Positions 1-6,366 of a stretch of 6,952 bases of DNA are shown here, piece after piece (the first letter of the stretch is position 1; every line of letters starts with the position of its first letter). The notes below the pieces were generated by a model, which saw only the letters and a list, made by a program, of their open reading frames with translations, did not search any database and was not told the DNA's origin. Where the stretch lies: NCBI GenBank assembly GCA_003554565.1, contig PWGR01000046.1, positions 1-6,952 on the forward strand, given 5' to 3'. The translations under genes and the position numbers were made by a program. This stretch comes from Clostridia bacterium (GTDB lineage Bacteria > Bacillota > Sulfobacillia > SLMV01).

Positions 1-2
1 CT

Positions 3-236
3 TCCAGCGTCGATGCCTATACTGAGCTTCTGATTCAGGACGCCCTTGAGACCCTGTTGAGAGATCGGACATCGTTTATTATTGCCCACCGGCTGTCCAC
101 TATAAGAAACTCTGATCTCATCGTGGTGCTGCGGGACGGGGAGATTGTCGAGCGTGGGACACACGAAGAGCTAATCAGTCGGGATGGGTATTATTCCGAT
201 CTGTACAGGACCCAATTTGAGGAGTCGGCTGACTGA
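3..236 (+). CDS. ABC exporter, C-terminal end of the ATP-binding domain (5' partial)
   Basis: This is the last 77 codons of a gene that enters from the left edge, read in frame 3 and ending at TGA 234-236. The protein begins inside the D-loop (SSVDAYTE), just after where the Walker B box would be. It continues to the H-loop switch histidine in FIIAHRLSTI and to the usual tail ...DGEIVERGTHEELISRDGYYSDLY. In this family the tail belongs to MsbA/MdlB/LmrA-type exporters, in which a membrane domain and an ATPase are fused and work as dimers in the inner membrane, moving lipids, drugs or peptides outward. The substrate cannot be told from this fragment. Family membership is secure because the D-loop, the H-loop and the 'G-T-H-E-E-L' motif are all present in order. 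No clear U-tract terminator follows; a GC-rich palindrome sits 30 bp downstream. Confidence 0.93.
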   Translation, partial: SSVDAYTELLIQDALETLLRDRTSFIIAHRLSTIRNSDLIVVLRDGEIVERGTHEELISRDGYYSDLYRTQFEESAD

Positions 237-266
237 TGTGACAGCGGCCGCCGATTTGCAGGCACG

Positions 267-279
267 GGCGGGTCCCGCC
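267..279. repeat. Short GC-rich palindrome downstream of the ABC gene
   Basis: GGCGGG-T-CCCGCC is a perfect inverted repeat around a single T. A second weak repeat (ATGCG 284-288 / CGCAT 299-303) follows. No run of T residues follows either one, so a Rho-independent terminator for the ABC gene is possible but not supported. It lies between the end of the ABC gene and the end of the opposing transporter relic. Confidence 0.3.
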
Positions 280-321
280 TCCTATGCGACCGTGTTCCCG
301 CATGGGCCAGTGCGAGCTGGG

Positions 322-836
322 TCAGCCCGATTCAGGCATGATTCTGTTTGTCCTGTGTCTGAAAATGATATTCCCCCAGCAGTAAACGCCAAGCGACGGC
401 AGTTTTACCAGAGGACCGATAATCAACGTGCGGGCAATGAGTGGGAAGAGAAAGGCGGTGCCATCCTCGTAAGAGAACCCCTGTTTTCTGCTGAAGATGC
501 CCCCAGTGTAAGATTGAGGATGTGAAAGGAAACTACGCGAATGAAATGCTGGTATTGATCCAGCATAACCCTCCCGTGGGAGGCAAACAACGGGGTAATG
601 GCCAGGCAGAGCAAGGCAAGCTGAACCTTTTCGGCCCCAGGATATATTGTGGTTTTCAACCAGGTTCTGCTCTTGATCGTAAACAGCAATTTCCTGGCGA
701 TTAGCGAGGCTGCAAATGGAATCAACAGTACCACGTCCAGTCCCACGCCGAGGATGCCTGGCTCGATTCTTATCACCCTTCCGATGAACATGTGGAGATA
801 CAGGGCAGCAACGCCAGCCGGAGCAGCAGCTTCCAC
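322..836 (-). pseudogene. Decayed BASS/ACR3-type transporter (C-terminal remnant)
   Basis: The minus strand encodes two pieces, in different frames, of what looks like the C-terminal half of a sodium/bile acid symporter or arsenite-efflux (ACR3, SBF family) membrane protein. Piece one (about 836 down to 505) has LYLHMFIGRVIRIEPG, then VVLLIPFAASLIARKLL, then LALLCLAITPLFASHGRVML, matching the spacing of the family's late helices and cytoplasmic loops. Piece two, in another frame (about 500 down to the stop at 324-322), reads GFSYEDGTAFLFPLIART and then LIIGPLVKLPSLGVY. The family normally has a 'YEDA...ARN-SPLALA' segment and later 'IGPLVELPVL'. About 20 residues between these two motifs are missing here. 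There is no N-terminal half, and upstream of about 840 the frame loses all resemblance. Frameshift plus deletion plus truncation make a functional product very unlikely. The family call is from remembered motifs, without a database search. Confidence 0.55.
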
Positions 837-855
837 AGAAGATATTGATATACTT

Positions 856-891
856 TGAGCGGAAAGAGTAAAGTGAGCGGAAAGAGTAAAG
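856..891. repeat. Perfect 18-bp tandem duplication
   Basis: The unit TGAGCGGAAAGAGTAAAG occurs twice back to back (856-873 and 874-891), and the next two bases (TG) begin a third copy. It lies where the transporter relic loses homology, which suggests a replication-slippage or rearrangement scar. No function is evident. Confidence 0.9.
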
Positions 892-993
892 TGGCGTGCC
901 TCGGCCGGGGGTGAATCTTACAGAGTTGGGAAAGGAAAATTAAGGACTAGTCGTGAATGGGTCACCCCAAGCCCGTCCTTGCCGGGTCGTGTT

Positions 994-1083
994 GCCGTTT
1001 CGCAACGGGTGTGTTTCTGAAACAGTATTGAAGCACACGTACGGTGGTGTGCGTGGACGGGAGGCGACTCCTCCCATCCGATT
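994..1083 (+). ncRNA. Group II intron-like 3' end (domain V/VI relic)
   Basis: The stretch CACACGTACGGTGGTGTG (1034-1051) resembles the 3' strand of group II intron domain V plus the linker seen in many bacterial introns. It is followed by a domain VI-like hairpin: GGA 1055-1057 and GGGAGG 1059-1064 pair with CCTCCC 1070-1075 and TCC 1077-1079. This leaves A1076 opposed to C1058, i.e. a bulged-A-like position. A1076 is 7 nt from a possible intron end at GAT (1080-1082), the distance expected for the branch-point adenosine. The 5' strand of domain V is imperfect: GCCGT 994-998 can pair with ACGGT 1041-1045 and GTGTG 1009-1013 with CACAC 1034-1038, but about 10 nt (1999-style spacing is absent; see 999-1008) intervene and the catalytic AGC is not seen. 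No reverse transcriptase gene is in the window. If correct, this is a truncated, inactive remnant. It could instead be an unrelated set of hairpins. Confidence 0.35.
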
Positions 1084-1092
1084 TTACGACTT

Positions 1093-1134
1093 TTCACCGG
1101 CCGAACAGGTACATGTGTTTGTCCTGCCGGTGAA
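1093..1134. repeat. Strong intergenic hairpin upstream of topA
   Basis: TTCACCGGC (1093-1101) and GCCGGTGAA (1126-1134) form a perfect 9-bp stem enclosing 24 nt, which itself contains the palindrome ACATGT. There is no T-tract on either strand, so it does not look like an intrinsic terminator. It sits about 10 bp after the proposed intron 3' end and upstream of the predicted topA promoter. It could be an operator, a mobile-element end or a structural relic. Confidence 0.6.
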
Positions 1135-1159
1135 CGGTTGGAATCGCCTACGATTTGTG

Positions 1160-1188
1160 TTGACCCGGCACAGATGGTAAGTTAGATT
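1160..1188 (+). promoter_or_regulatory. Predicted sigma-70 promoter of the topA operon
   Basis: TTGACC (1160-1165) as the -35 box (5 of 6 matches) is followed after 17 bp by TAGATT (1183-1188) as the -10 box (4 of 6 matches). It lies about 100 bp upstream of topA and after the eroded intergenic region, in the right place to drive the whole topA-xerC-hslV-hslU unit. No other equally good pair was noticed between 1084 and 1280. This is prediction by eye only. Confidence 0.42.
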
Positions 1189-1233
1189 GCGAAGCAGGGT
1201 TGCCTGGTGCCGCGTAGTCTCCGGGCGGAATGC

Positions 1234-1263
1234 TCAGTCTGCGGCCCCGATTGCAGATACTGA
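1234..1263 (+). other. Possible leader hairpin in the topA 5' UTR
   Basis: TCAG+TCTGC (1234-1242) pairs with GCAGA (1253-1257) and CTGA (1260-1263), with a 2-nt bulge (TA 1258-1259) and a 10-nt loop. It would end 11 nt before the topA Shine-Dalgarno sequence. Chance occurrence is possible. Confidence 0.25.
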
Positions 1264-1274
1264 CTCTGGACGTA

Positions 1275-1282
1275 GAGGTGAT
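1275..1282 (+). promoter_or_regulatory. topA Shine-Dalgarno sequence that sets the TTG start
   Basis: GAGGTGAT is complementary over eight bases to the usual 3' end of bacterial 16S rRNA. It covers an in-frame GTG (1278) and the first two bases of an in-frame ATG (1281), so those codons are badly placed as starts. TTG 1287 lies 4 nt beyond it (8 nt beyond GAGG). Confidence 0.65.
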
Positions 1283-1286
1283 GAGG

Positions 1287-3392
1287 TTGTCGAAAAACCT
1301 GATTATTGTTGAGTCGCCGGCCAAAGCACAGACGATCGAGCGTTATCTTGGAAAAGAATACAAGGTTGCCGCCTCCATGGGGCACGTGCGCGACCTGCCG
1401 AAAAGCAAGCTCGGCGTCGATGTGGACGACGGCATCCAACCCAAGTATATAACCATCCGCGGCAAGGGGAAAATTTTGGATGACCTGAGAAAAAAGTCTC
1501 GCTCGGCTGAGCATGTCTTCTTGGCCACCGACCCCGATCGTGAGGGGGAAGCCATAGCGTGGCATCTGTGCCACGCACTCAAGCTGTCAGAGGAAGATTC
1601 GGTGCGGATCGCCTTTAACGAGATCACAGAGGAAGCAGTGCAGGGATCGCTTGAGTCTCCCCGGTCCATTGACCGTCACCTCGTGGATGCCCAGCAGGCC
1701 CGCAGGGTCCTCGACCGTCTGGTGGGATACAAGCTCAGCCCGTGGCTGTGGCGTAAGGTGCGTCGGGGACTGTCGGCAGGAAGAGTGCAGTCCGCGGCAG
1801 TCAAGATGGTGGTGGATCGCGAACGGGAGCGGGAGGCCTTTGAACCGGAGGAATACTGGACTCTTGATGTGCAGTTTGCTCCGCGTGGGGAACGGGGTGA
1901 GGAGAAGGAGTTTCTTGCGGCCCTGGCCAAATACCGCGGTGAGAAGCCGGAAATTCCGGACGAGAAGAGTATGGATGCGCTCCTGCAGGAGCTGCCGCGG
2001 AACGGACATCGAATTCTGGAGATCAAGCGCAAGGAGGCGAAACGCTACCCGGGAGCCGCCTTCAATACCAGCAGCCTGCAGCAGGCTGCGGCTCGACAGC
2101 TGCGGATGAATGCCAGCTTTGCCATGCGGGTGGCGCAGGAGCTGTACGAGGGATTGCCCCTTGGCGGAGATTCCGAGCGCACCGGACTCATAACCTACAT
2201 GCGGACAGACGCGACCAGGGTGTCGCAGAGCGCGGTTGACCGGGCACGGGAATTTGTGATCAGCACGTACGGGCAGAAATTTTCTGAGCCGCGGACGCGA
2301 CGTGGTCGCGGTCGAAAAGACGCTGAGGAGGCACATGAGGCCATAAGGCCCACCGACGTGGCTCTCACCCCGGAGAAAATTAAGGGTAATCTCAGCAATG
2401 TCCAGTATCGCCTGTACCGTCTCATATGGCAGCGCTTCGTCGCCAGCCAGATGAAGCCGGCCATATATGATGAGATGACTGTTTCGGTCGGGGCGGCCGA
2501 GTTCGAGTTCGCCGCCAAAGGACGTCGCATGAAATTTCCCGGATTCCGCATCATTTACGCCGGCGCAGGAGACAAGGATAAGCTGCTGCCGGAGATGAGC
2601 GAGGGAGATGAGGTCGATCTCCTGGATCTCGTACCCAAACAGAACTTCACCAAGCCCCCGGCCCGGTACACCGGGGCCAGCCTGGTCAAGGCTCTGGAGG
2701 ACGAGCGCATCGGGCGTCCCAGTACCTACGCGCCCATTGTGGAGACCATTCAGAAGCGCAACTACGTCGGGGTGGAGGACGGCGGATTCTATCCCACCGA
2801 ACTGGGACGGGTGGTGAACGACCTACTGGAGGAGCACTTTCCGGAAATTGTTGATCTCAGTTTCACAGCTGAAATGGAGGATGAACTGGACAGTATAGAG
2901 GGCGGCGAAGTTAACTGGCAGGAAATTATCACCGAATTCTGGGATTCCTTCGCTGATGAGCTGGAAAAGGCAGAGGAAGCCCCGCGCGTGAAACTGCCCG
3001 AACAGGTAACCGATGAGATTTGCGAGGAGTGCGGGGAGAATATGGTGGTTCGCTTCGGCCGTTTCGGGAAGTTCTTGGCATGCCCGGCGTATCCGGACTG
3101 CAAGAATTCCAAACCCTACTTTGAAAAGACGGGTGCTTTGTGCCCTCAGTGCGGCGGCGATATTGTCAAAAAGAGCAGCCGGAAAGGAAAAACCTTCTAT
3201 GGCTGCCTGAACTACCCGGACTGCGAGTTCGTGGTATGGCATGAGCCATCCGAGGAGGAGTGTCCCGAGTGCGGGACATTCATGGTGAAGAGGAGAACCA
3301 AGCGTAAGGGAGAATTCCTTCAGTGTGGCCGAAAAGAATGCAGGGTCGAGGTGGCACCGGCGGAGGATCTGGACAGTGCGGAAGCGAGGTAA
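1287..3392 (+). CDS. topA: DNA topoisomerase I (type IA, omega protein)
   Basis: TopA cuts one strand of negatively supercoiled DNA, passes the other strand and reseals, keeping supercoiling in balance. The protein is 701 aa from TTG 1287. The N-terminal TOPRIM domain shows IIVESPAKA with E9 (the same number as in E. coli) and TDPDREGEAIAWHL with the metal-binding acids D82, D84 and E86. The catalytic tyrosine is Y304 in GLITYMRTDATRVS. The RPS(T)Y(A)P..V..I segment of the core lies near residues 476-485. The C-terminus has three complete Cys4 zinc fingers: C579/C582/C599/C605, C619/C622/C640/C646 and C659/C662/C680/C685. The final tail is acidic. TTG 1287 gives MSKNLIIVES, the usual family start, and has an 8-base Shine-Dalgarno sequence. 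ATG 1281 (two residues longer) is the alternative, but its own first bases are part of that sequence. It is the first gene of a four-gene operon; xerC starts 5 bp after the stop. Confidence 0.97.
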   Translation: MSKNLIIVESPAKAQTIERYLGKEYKVAASMGHVRDLPKSKLGVDVDDGIQPKYITIRGKGKILDDLRKKSRSAEHVFLATDPDREGEAIAWHLCHALKLSEEDSVRIAFNEITEEAVQGSLESPRSIDRHLVDAQQARRVLDRLVGYKLSPWLWRKVRRGLSAGRVQSAAVKMVVDREREREAFEPEEYWTLDVQFAPRGERGEEKEFLAALAKYRGEKPEIPDEKSMDALLQELPRNGHRILEIKRKEAKRYPGAAFNTSSLQQAAARQLRMNASFAMRVAQELYEGLPLGGDSERTGLITYMRTDATRVSQSAVDRAREFVISTYGQKFSEPRTRRGRGRKDAEEAHEAIRPTDVALTPEKIKGNLSNVQYRLYRLIWQRFVASQMKPAIYDEMTVSVGAAEFEFAAKGRRMKFPGFRIIYAGAGDKDKLLPEMSEGDEVDLLDLVPKQNFTKPPARYTGASLVKALEDERIGRPSTYAPIVETIQKRNYVGVEDGGFYPTELGRVVNDLLEEHFPEIVDLSFTAEMEDELDSIEGGEVNWQEIITEFWDSFADELEKAEEAPRVKLPEQVTDEICEECGENMVVRFGRFGKFLACPAYPDCKNSKPYFEKTGALCPQCGGDIVKKSSRKGKTFYGCLNYPDCEFVVWHEPSEEECPECGTFMVKRRTKRKGEFLQCGRKECRVEVAPAEDLDSAEAR
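3386..3390 (+). promoter_or_regulatory. xerC Shine-Dalgarno sequence inside the end of topA
   Basis: GAGGT spans the last topA codons and the first base of its TAA stop, 7 nt before TTG 3398. It favours that start over the long upstream in-frame extension inside topA and suggests translational coupling. Confidence 0.6.
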
Positions 3393-3397
3393 ACACG

Positions 3398-4369
3398 TTG
3401 AGCTCCGGCAGGCTGCAAGCACACCAGAGCGTCAGTGCCTACCTGCGGTACCTGCGCCGACAGCTGGGTTACTCGGAACATACTGTGAGGGGGTACGCTG
3501 CTGACCTCGAGGGCATGATCGAGTACTTCTTTCCTGCGGAGGACGGCAGCGAACGGTCGCTGGCCGATCTTGACGTACGGGATATGCGGGGATACCTCGC
3601 ATACCTCCTTTCCCAGGGATATGCCCGCACCACTATTTCCCGCAAGCTGGCCAGTATGAGGTCCTTCTGGCGCCACCTTGCCGATGAAGGTGCGGTCATG
3701 GACAACGTTCTTTCGTACTTATCATCGCCAAAGATTCCGCGCCGACTGCCCAGATTCTTTTATCGAGAGCAGATTGAGGATGTACTGTCCGCACCGCCCG
3801 GCGACACTCCAGAGGGCATCCGGGACCGTTGCATCCTTGAGGTTCTGTACAGTACCGGAATGCGGGTGGCGGAGCTGGTACAGATGAACATCACCTCCGT
3901 TGATGCCGACGAAGGTATGGTCAGGATCTACGGAAAGGGGGGACGGGAACGGATTGTGCCGGTCGGAGGTCATGCGTTGCGAGCCCTCAAGCATTATCTG
4001 CGGGAGGGAAGACCGATTCTGGCTTCCCGCTGCAAATCGGGTGCGGGACGGGCGCTTTACCTCAATCATCGGGGCGTGAGGCTGACTGACCGGGGGGTCC
4101 GATGGCTGGTTAATAAACACGTGGTGAAAGCCGGGGCCAGCGGCAGCCCGCACACTTTTCGTCACTCCTTCGCCACCCATCTTCTGGATGGGGGTGCCGA
4201 CCTCCGGAGTGTGCAAATGATGCTGGGGCATTCCAACCTGTCCACCACGGGAATTTACACACACGTCAGCCGGGCCACGGTTCGACGCGTCTATGATGAG
4301 TTTCACCCGCGATCGCGCGGCGAGGGAGGTGTCGGAGTTGAAGGGGACGACCATAGTGGGTGTGATTGA
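3398..4369 (+). CDS. xerC: Tyrosine recombinase XerC
   Basis: This site-specific recombinase, acting with XerD at dif, resolves chromosome dimers before cell division. The protein is 323 aa from TTG 3398. An N-terminal core-binding (SAM-like) domain spans about residues 8-95 (SVSAYLRYLRRQLGYSEHTV...). The catalytic domain follows, with the complete active site: R156 (STGMRVAELV), K180 (YGKGGRERIVP), H252 and R255 (HTFRHSFATHLL), H278 (MLGHSNLSTT) and the nucleophile Y287 (GIYTHVS). The usual family end, YDEFHPRS, is followed by about 17 extra Gly/Glu-rich residues, which are probably a by-product of reading through the overlapping hslV start. The start is chosen because GAGGT lies 7 nt upstream; a longer frame open back to 3323 would run inside topA without homology. 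Position next to topA and ahead of hslVU fits XerC (CodV in Bacillus) rather than XerD or an integrase; the exact paralogue is inferred from context. Confidence 0.93.
   Translation: MSSGRLQAHQSVSAYLRYLRRQLGYSEHTVRGYAADLEGMIEYFFPAEDGSERSLADLDVRDMRGYLAYLLSQGYARTTISRKLASMRSFWRHLADEGAVMDNVLSYLSSPKIPRRLPRFFYREQIEDVLSAPPGDTPEGIRDRCILEVLYSTGMRVAELVQMNITSVDADEGMVRIYGKGGRERIVPVGGHALRALKHYLREGRPILASRCKSGAGRALYLNHRGVRLTDRGVRWLVNKHVVKAGASGSPHTFRHSFATHLLDGGADLRSVQMMLGHSNLSTTGIYTHVSRATVRRVYDEFHPRSRGEGGVGVEGDDHSGCD
4325..4331 (+). promoter_or_regulatory. hslV Shine-Dalgarno sequence within xerC
   Basis: GGAGGTG matches the 16S anti-Shine-Dalgarno over seven bases and lies 6 nt before TTG 4338. It contains the in-frame GTG 4329, the main competing start. 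It lies inside the xerC coding region, so ribosomes finishing xerC pass directly over it. Confidence 0.6.
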
Positions 4370-4871
4370 TGATGGCCATGTGGCGCTTGCCGGGGACGGC
4401 CAGGTAACTATAGGTGAGAACATGATCCTCAAGGCGGGTGCGCGCAAGGTTCGCCGTCTGCACGATGATCGTGTACTGACGGGATTTGCCGGGTCACTGG
4501 CTGACGCGGTAACATTATTTGAGAGGTTTGAGGGGAAAGTAGAGGAGTATCATGGGAATCTGGAACGGGCGGCAGTGGAACTGGCCAAGGATTGGCGCAC
4601 CGATCGGGTCCTGCGCCGCCTGGAGGCACTCCTGGTTGTGGCGGATGTCAGTAACCTCCTGGTGATATCGGGCGCAGGTGAGGTGATAGAGCCGGATGAT
4701 GGTGTGACCGCTGTGGGGTCGGGGGCTGGGTACGCCCTGGCTGCTGCCCGCGTGCTGTGCGAACACTCCTCCCTGACAGCACCAGAGATAGCCCGGGAGG
4801 CCCTGTTGGCGGCTTCGAAAGTGTGCATATATACTAATGACAGCATAATTGTGGAAGCGATGGAGCGGTAG
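4338..4871 (+). CDS. hslV: HslV, peptidase subunit of the HslVU (ClpQY) protease
   Basis: HslV forms a proteasome-like double-ring barrel in the cytoplasm and cuts proteins threaded in by HslU. The protein is 177 aa from TTG 4338, a normal length. The N-terminal nucleophile is the first threonine of TTIVGV (T4). The conserved aspartate is D20 in AGDGQVT and the lysine is K37 in ARKVRRL (equivalents of E. coli D17 and K33). Further signatures are LTGFAGSLADAVTLFERFE, AAVELAKDWRTDRVLRRLEA, EVIEPDDGVTAVGSGAGYAL and KVCIYTNDSIIVEA. The start is chosen for its Shine-Dalgarno sequence. It gives MKG before the catalytic Thr, whereas E. coli has Met alone. GTG 4329 would give MSELKG, resembling as I recall the Bacillus protein's Ser-containing extension. 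ATG 4293 lacks a ribosome site. The gene overlaps xerC by 32 bp and precedes its partner hslU by 52 bp. Confidence 0.96.
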   Translation: MKGTTIVGVIDDGHVALAGDGQVTIGENMILKAGARKVRRLHDDRVLTGFAGSLADAVTLFERFEGKVEEYHGNLERAAVELAKDWRTDRVLRRLEALLVVADVSNLLVISGAGEVIEPDDGVTAVGSGAGYALAAARVLCEHSSLTAPEIAREALLAASKVCIYTNDSIIVEAMER

Positions 4872-4907
4872 AACCGCTGCCACCGATCATCTTCGGGCAG
4901 AACGCGG

Positions 4908-4912
4908 GGAGG
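4908..4912 (+). promoter_or_regulatory. hslU Shine-Dalgarno sequence
   Basis: GGAGG, extended by CGAT to resemble GGAGGTGAT. ATG 4915 is only 2 nt away and partly within the extended match; ATG 4924 is 11 nt from GGAGG (7 nt from the end of GAT 4916). It therefore favours 4924. Confidence 0.5.
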
Positions 4913-4923
4913 CGATGTCATAT

Positions 4924-6315
4924 ATGAGTGAACTGACACCCAAGAGTATTGTCGACGAACTGAGCAAACACATCGTTGGGCAGGGCGATGCCAAGCGCTC
5001 CGTTGCGGTTGCGCTCAGAAATCGCTACCGGAGGAGTAAGCTCTCCGAGGAGCTGCAGGAGGAAGTTTTGCCAAAAAACATCCTCATGATCGGGCCCACA
5101 GGTGTGGGAAAGACAGAAATTGCCAGACGCCTGGCGCGCCTGGTGAAGGCTCCCTTCCTCAAGGTCGAGGCCACAAAATTCACAGAAGTAGGCTATGTCG
5201 GCCGCGATGTGGAGTCAATGATCCGTGATCTGGTCGAGACGGCCATTCGCATGGTACAGTCCGAGGCGCTCGCCGAAGTACATGAGGAGGCTGACCGGGC
5301 AGCACGCAGGCGGCTGCTGGATATCATAGCCCCGGTGGGCGGGCGGAAACGCCAACCGAAGAACCCGTTTGAAGCACTCTTCTCCGAATCAGAGGAGGAA
5401 GAGGATGATGAGGAAGAGGATCAGATCACTGAGCAGCGCAGGCGCAGGCGAAAGATCGCTGAGAAGCTCGATGCAGGGGAGCTCGATGAACGCGAAGTGG
5501 AGATCGAGGTAGAGGAGCAAACGCAGTCCATGGTCGAGGTCTTCGGCGGCAGCGGCATGGAGGAGCTCGGGGTCAACCTGCAGAGCATCTTTGGCAACAT
5601 GTTTCCCGGCAAGAAGAAGAAACGGCGGGTTCCCATTCGCGAGGCACGGGCCATCCTGCTGAATGAAGAGGCCCACAAACTCATTGATACAGATCAGATC
5701 CAGCGTCAGGCAGTGGAGCGGGTGGAAAACCATGGAATTATCTTTCTCGACGAGCTGGACAAAGTGGTCGGGAGAGACTCGCGCCATGGTCCGGATGTAT
5801 CGAGGGAGGGCGTACAGAGAGACATACTCCCCATCGTTGAGGGTACCACGGTGATGACCAAGTACGGGCCGGTGAAGACAGATCACACCCTGTTTATCTC
5901 CGCTGGCGCGTTTCACATCAGCAAGCCCTCCAATCTCATACCCGAACTGCAGGGGAGATTTCCTATCCGGGTGGAGATGGATTCTCTGAGTCGGGAAGAC
6001 CTGCGCAGGATCCTCGTTGAACCAAGGAATTCGCTCACCCGCCAGTATGCAGAGCTTCTGCGAGCCGATGGCGTACGCATCGATTTCACCGATGATGGAC
6101 TGGATGCCATTGCCAGGATATCGGAGGAGATCAATGATGCCACGGAGAACATCGGGGCCCGGCGCCTGCATACAGTAATGGAAAAACTCCTGCAGGATGT
6201 TTCTTTCGACGCTCCCGACGATGTCTCCGGCCCAGTGGTGGTGGACGCAAAATATGTGCAGGATAAGCTCGCCTCCATAGTCGAGGATCGCGACCTCAGT
6301 CACTACATTCTGTAA
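4924..6315 (+). CDS. hslU: HslU, ATP-dependent unfoldase subunit of the HslVU protease
   Basis: HslU is a hexameric AAA+ (Clp/HSP100) ATPase that unfolds substrates and feeds them into HslV. The protein is 463 aa from ATG 4924, giving MSELTPKSIVDELSKHIVGQ, very close to the E. coli N-terminus (ATG 4915 would add MSY). Walker A is GPTGVGKT (residues 57-64). The pore loop is GYVGRD, with Y91 at the same number as in E. coli. The I-domain (about 110-240) carries a strongly acidic stretch at 154-167 (E/D repeats), followed by a basic RRRRRK patch, then 'GxxxMFPGKKKKRR' near 225-236. Walker B is IIFLDELDK (272-280). The arginine of LQGRFPIRVEM (R345) and the sensor-2 motif ENIGARRLHTVME (about 408-420) follow. 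The C-terminus ends SHYIL, the tail that docks into HslV in this family. Directly follows hslV in the operon. No convincing U-tract terminator is seen after the stop. Confidence 0.97.
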   Translation: MSELTPKSIVDELSKHIVGQGDAKRSVAVALRNRYRRSKLSEELQEEVLPKNILMIGPTGVGKTEIARRLARLVKAPFLKVEATKFTEVGYVGRDVESMIRDLVETAIRMVQSEALAEVHEEADRAARRRLLDIIAPVGGRKRQPKNPFEALFSESEEEEDDEEEDQITEQRRRRRKIAEKLDAGELDEREVEIEVEEQTQSMVEVFGGSGMEELGVNLQSIFGNMFPGKKKKRRVPIREARAILLNEEAHKLIDTDQIQRQAVERVENHGIIFLDELDKVVGRDSRHGPDVSREGVQRDILPIVEGTTVMTKYGPVKTDHTLFISAGAFHISKPSNLIPELQGRFPIRVEMDSLSREDLRRILVEPRNSLTRQYAELLRADGVRIDFTDDGLDAIARISEEINDATENIGARRLHTVMEKLLQDVSFDAPDDVSGPVVVDAKYVQDKLASIVEDRDLSHYIL

Positions 6316-6366
6316 GAGAGTTCCACCAATGACCGGTGTGGTAAGCGAGAAGTTTACGCATTTTCC

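Noticed and set aside
184..525. 113-codon + strand open frame after the ABC gene
   Set aside because: It overlaps the end of the ABC gene, its sequence shows no protein-like pattern, and the opposite strand explains the region better as a transporter relic.
1093..1134. Rho-independent terminator
   Set aside because: The stem is strong but neither strand has a T-tract after it.
953..1180. 75-codon + strand open frame
   Set aside because: It runs across the intron-like hairpins and the 1093-1134 stem; its residues simply mirror the RNA-like structure and no ribosome site precedes it.
1587..2336. Long (249-codon) minus-strand frame opposite topA
   Set aside because: It is a shadow of topA, which has every family motif on the + strand; the minus frame has none.
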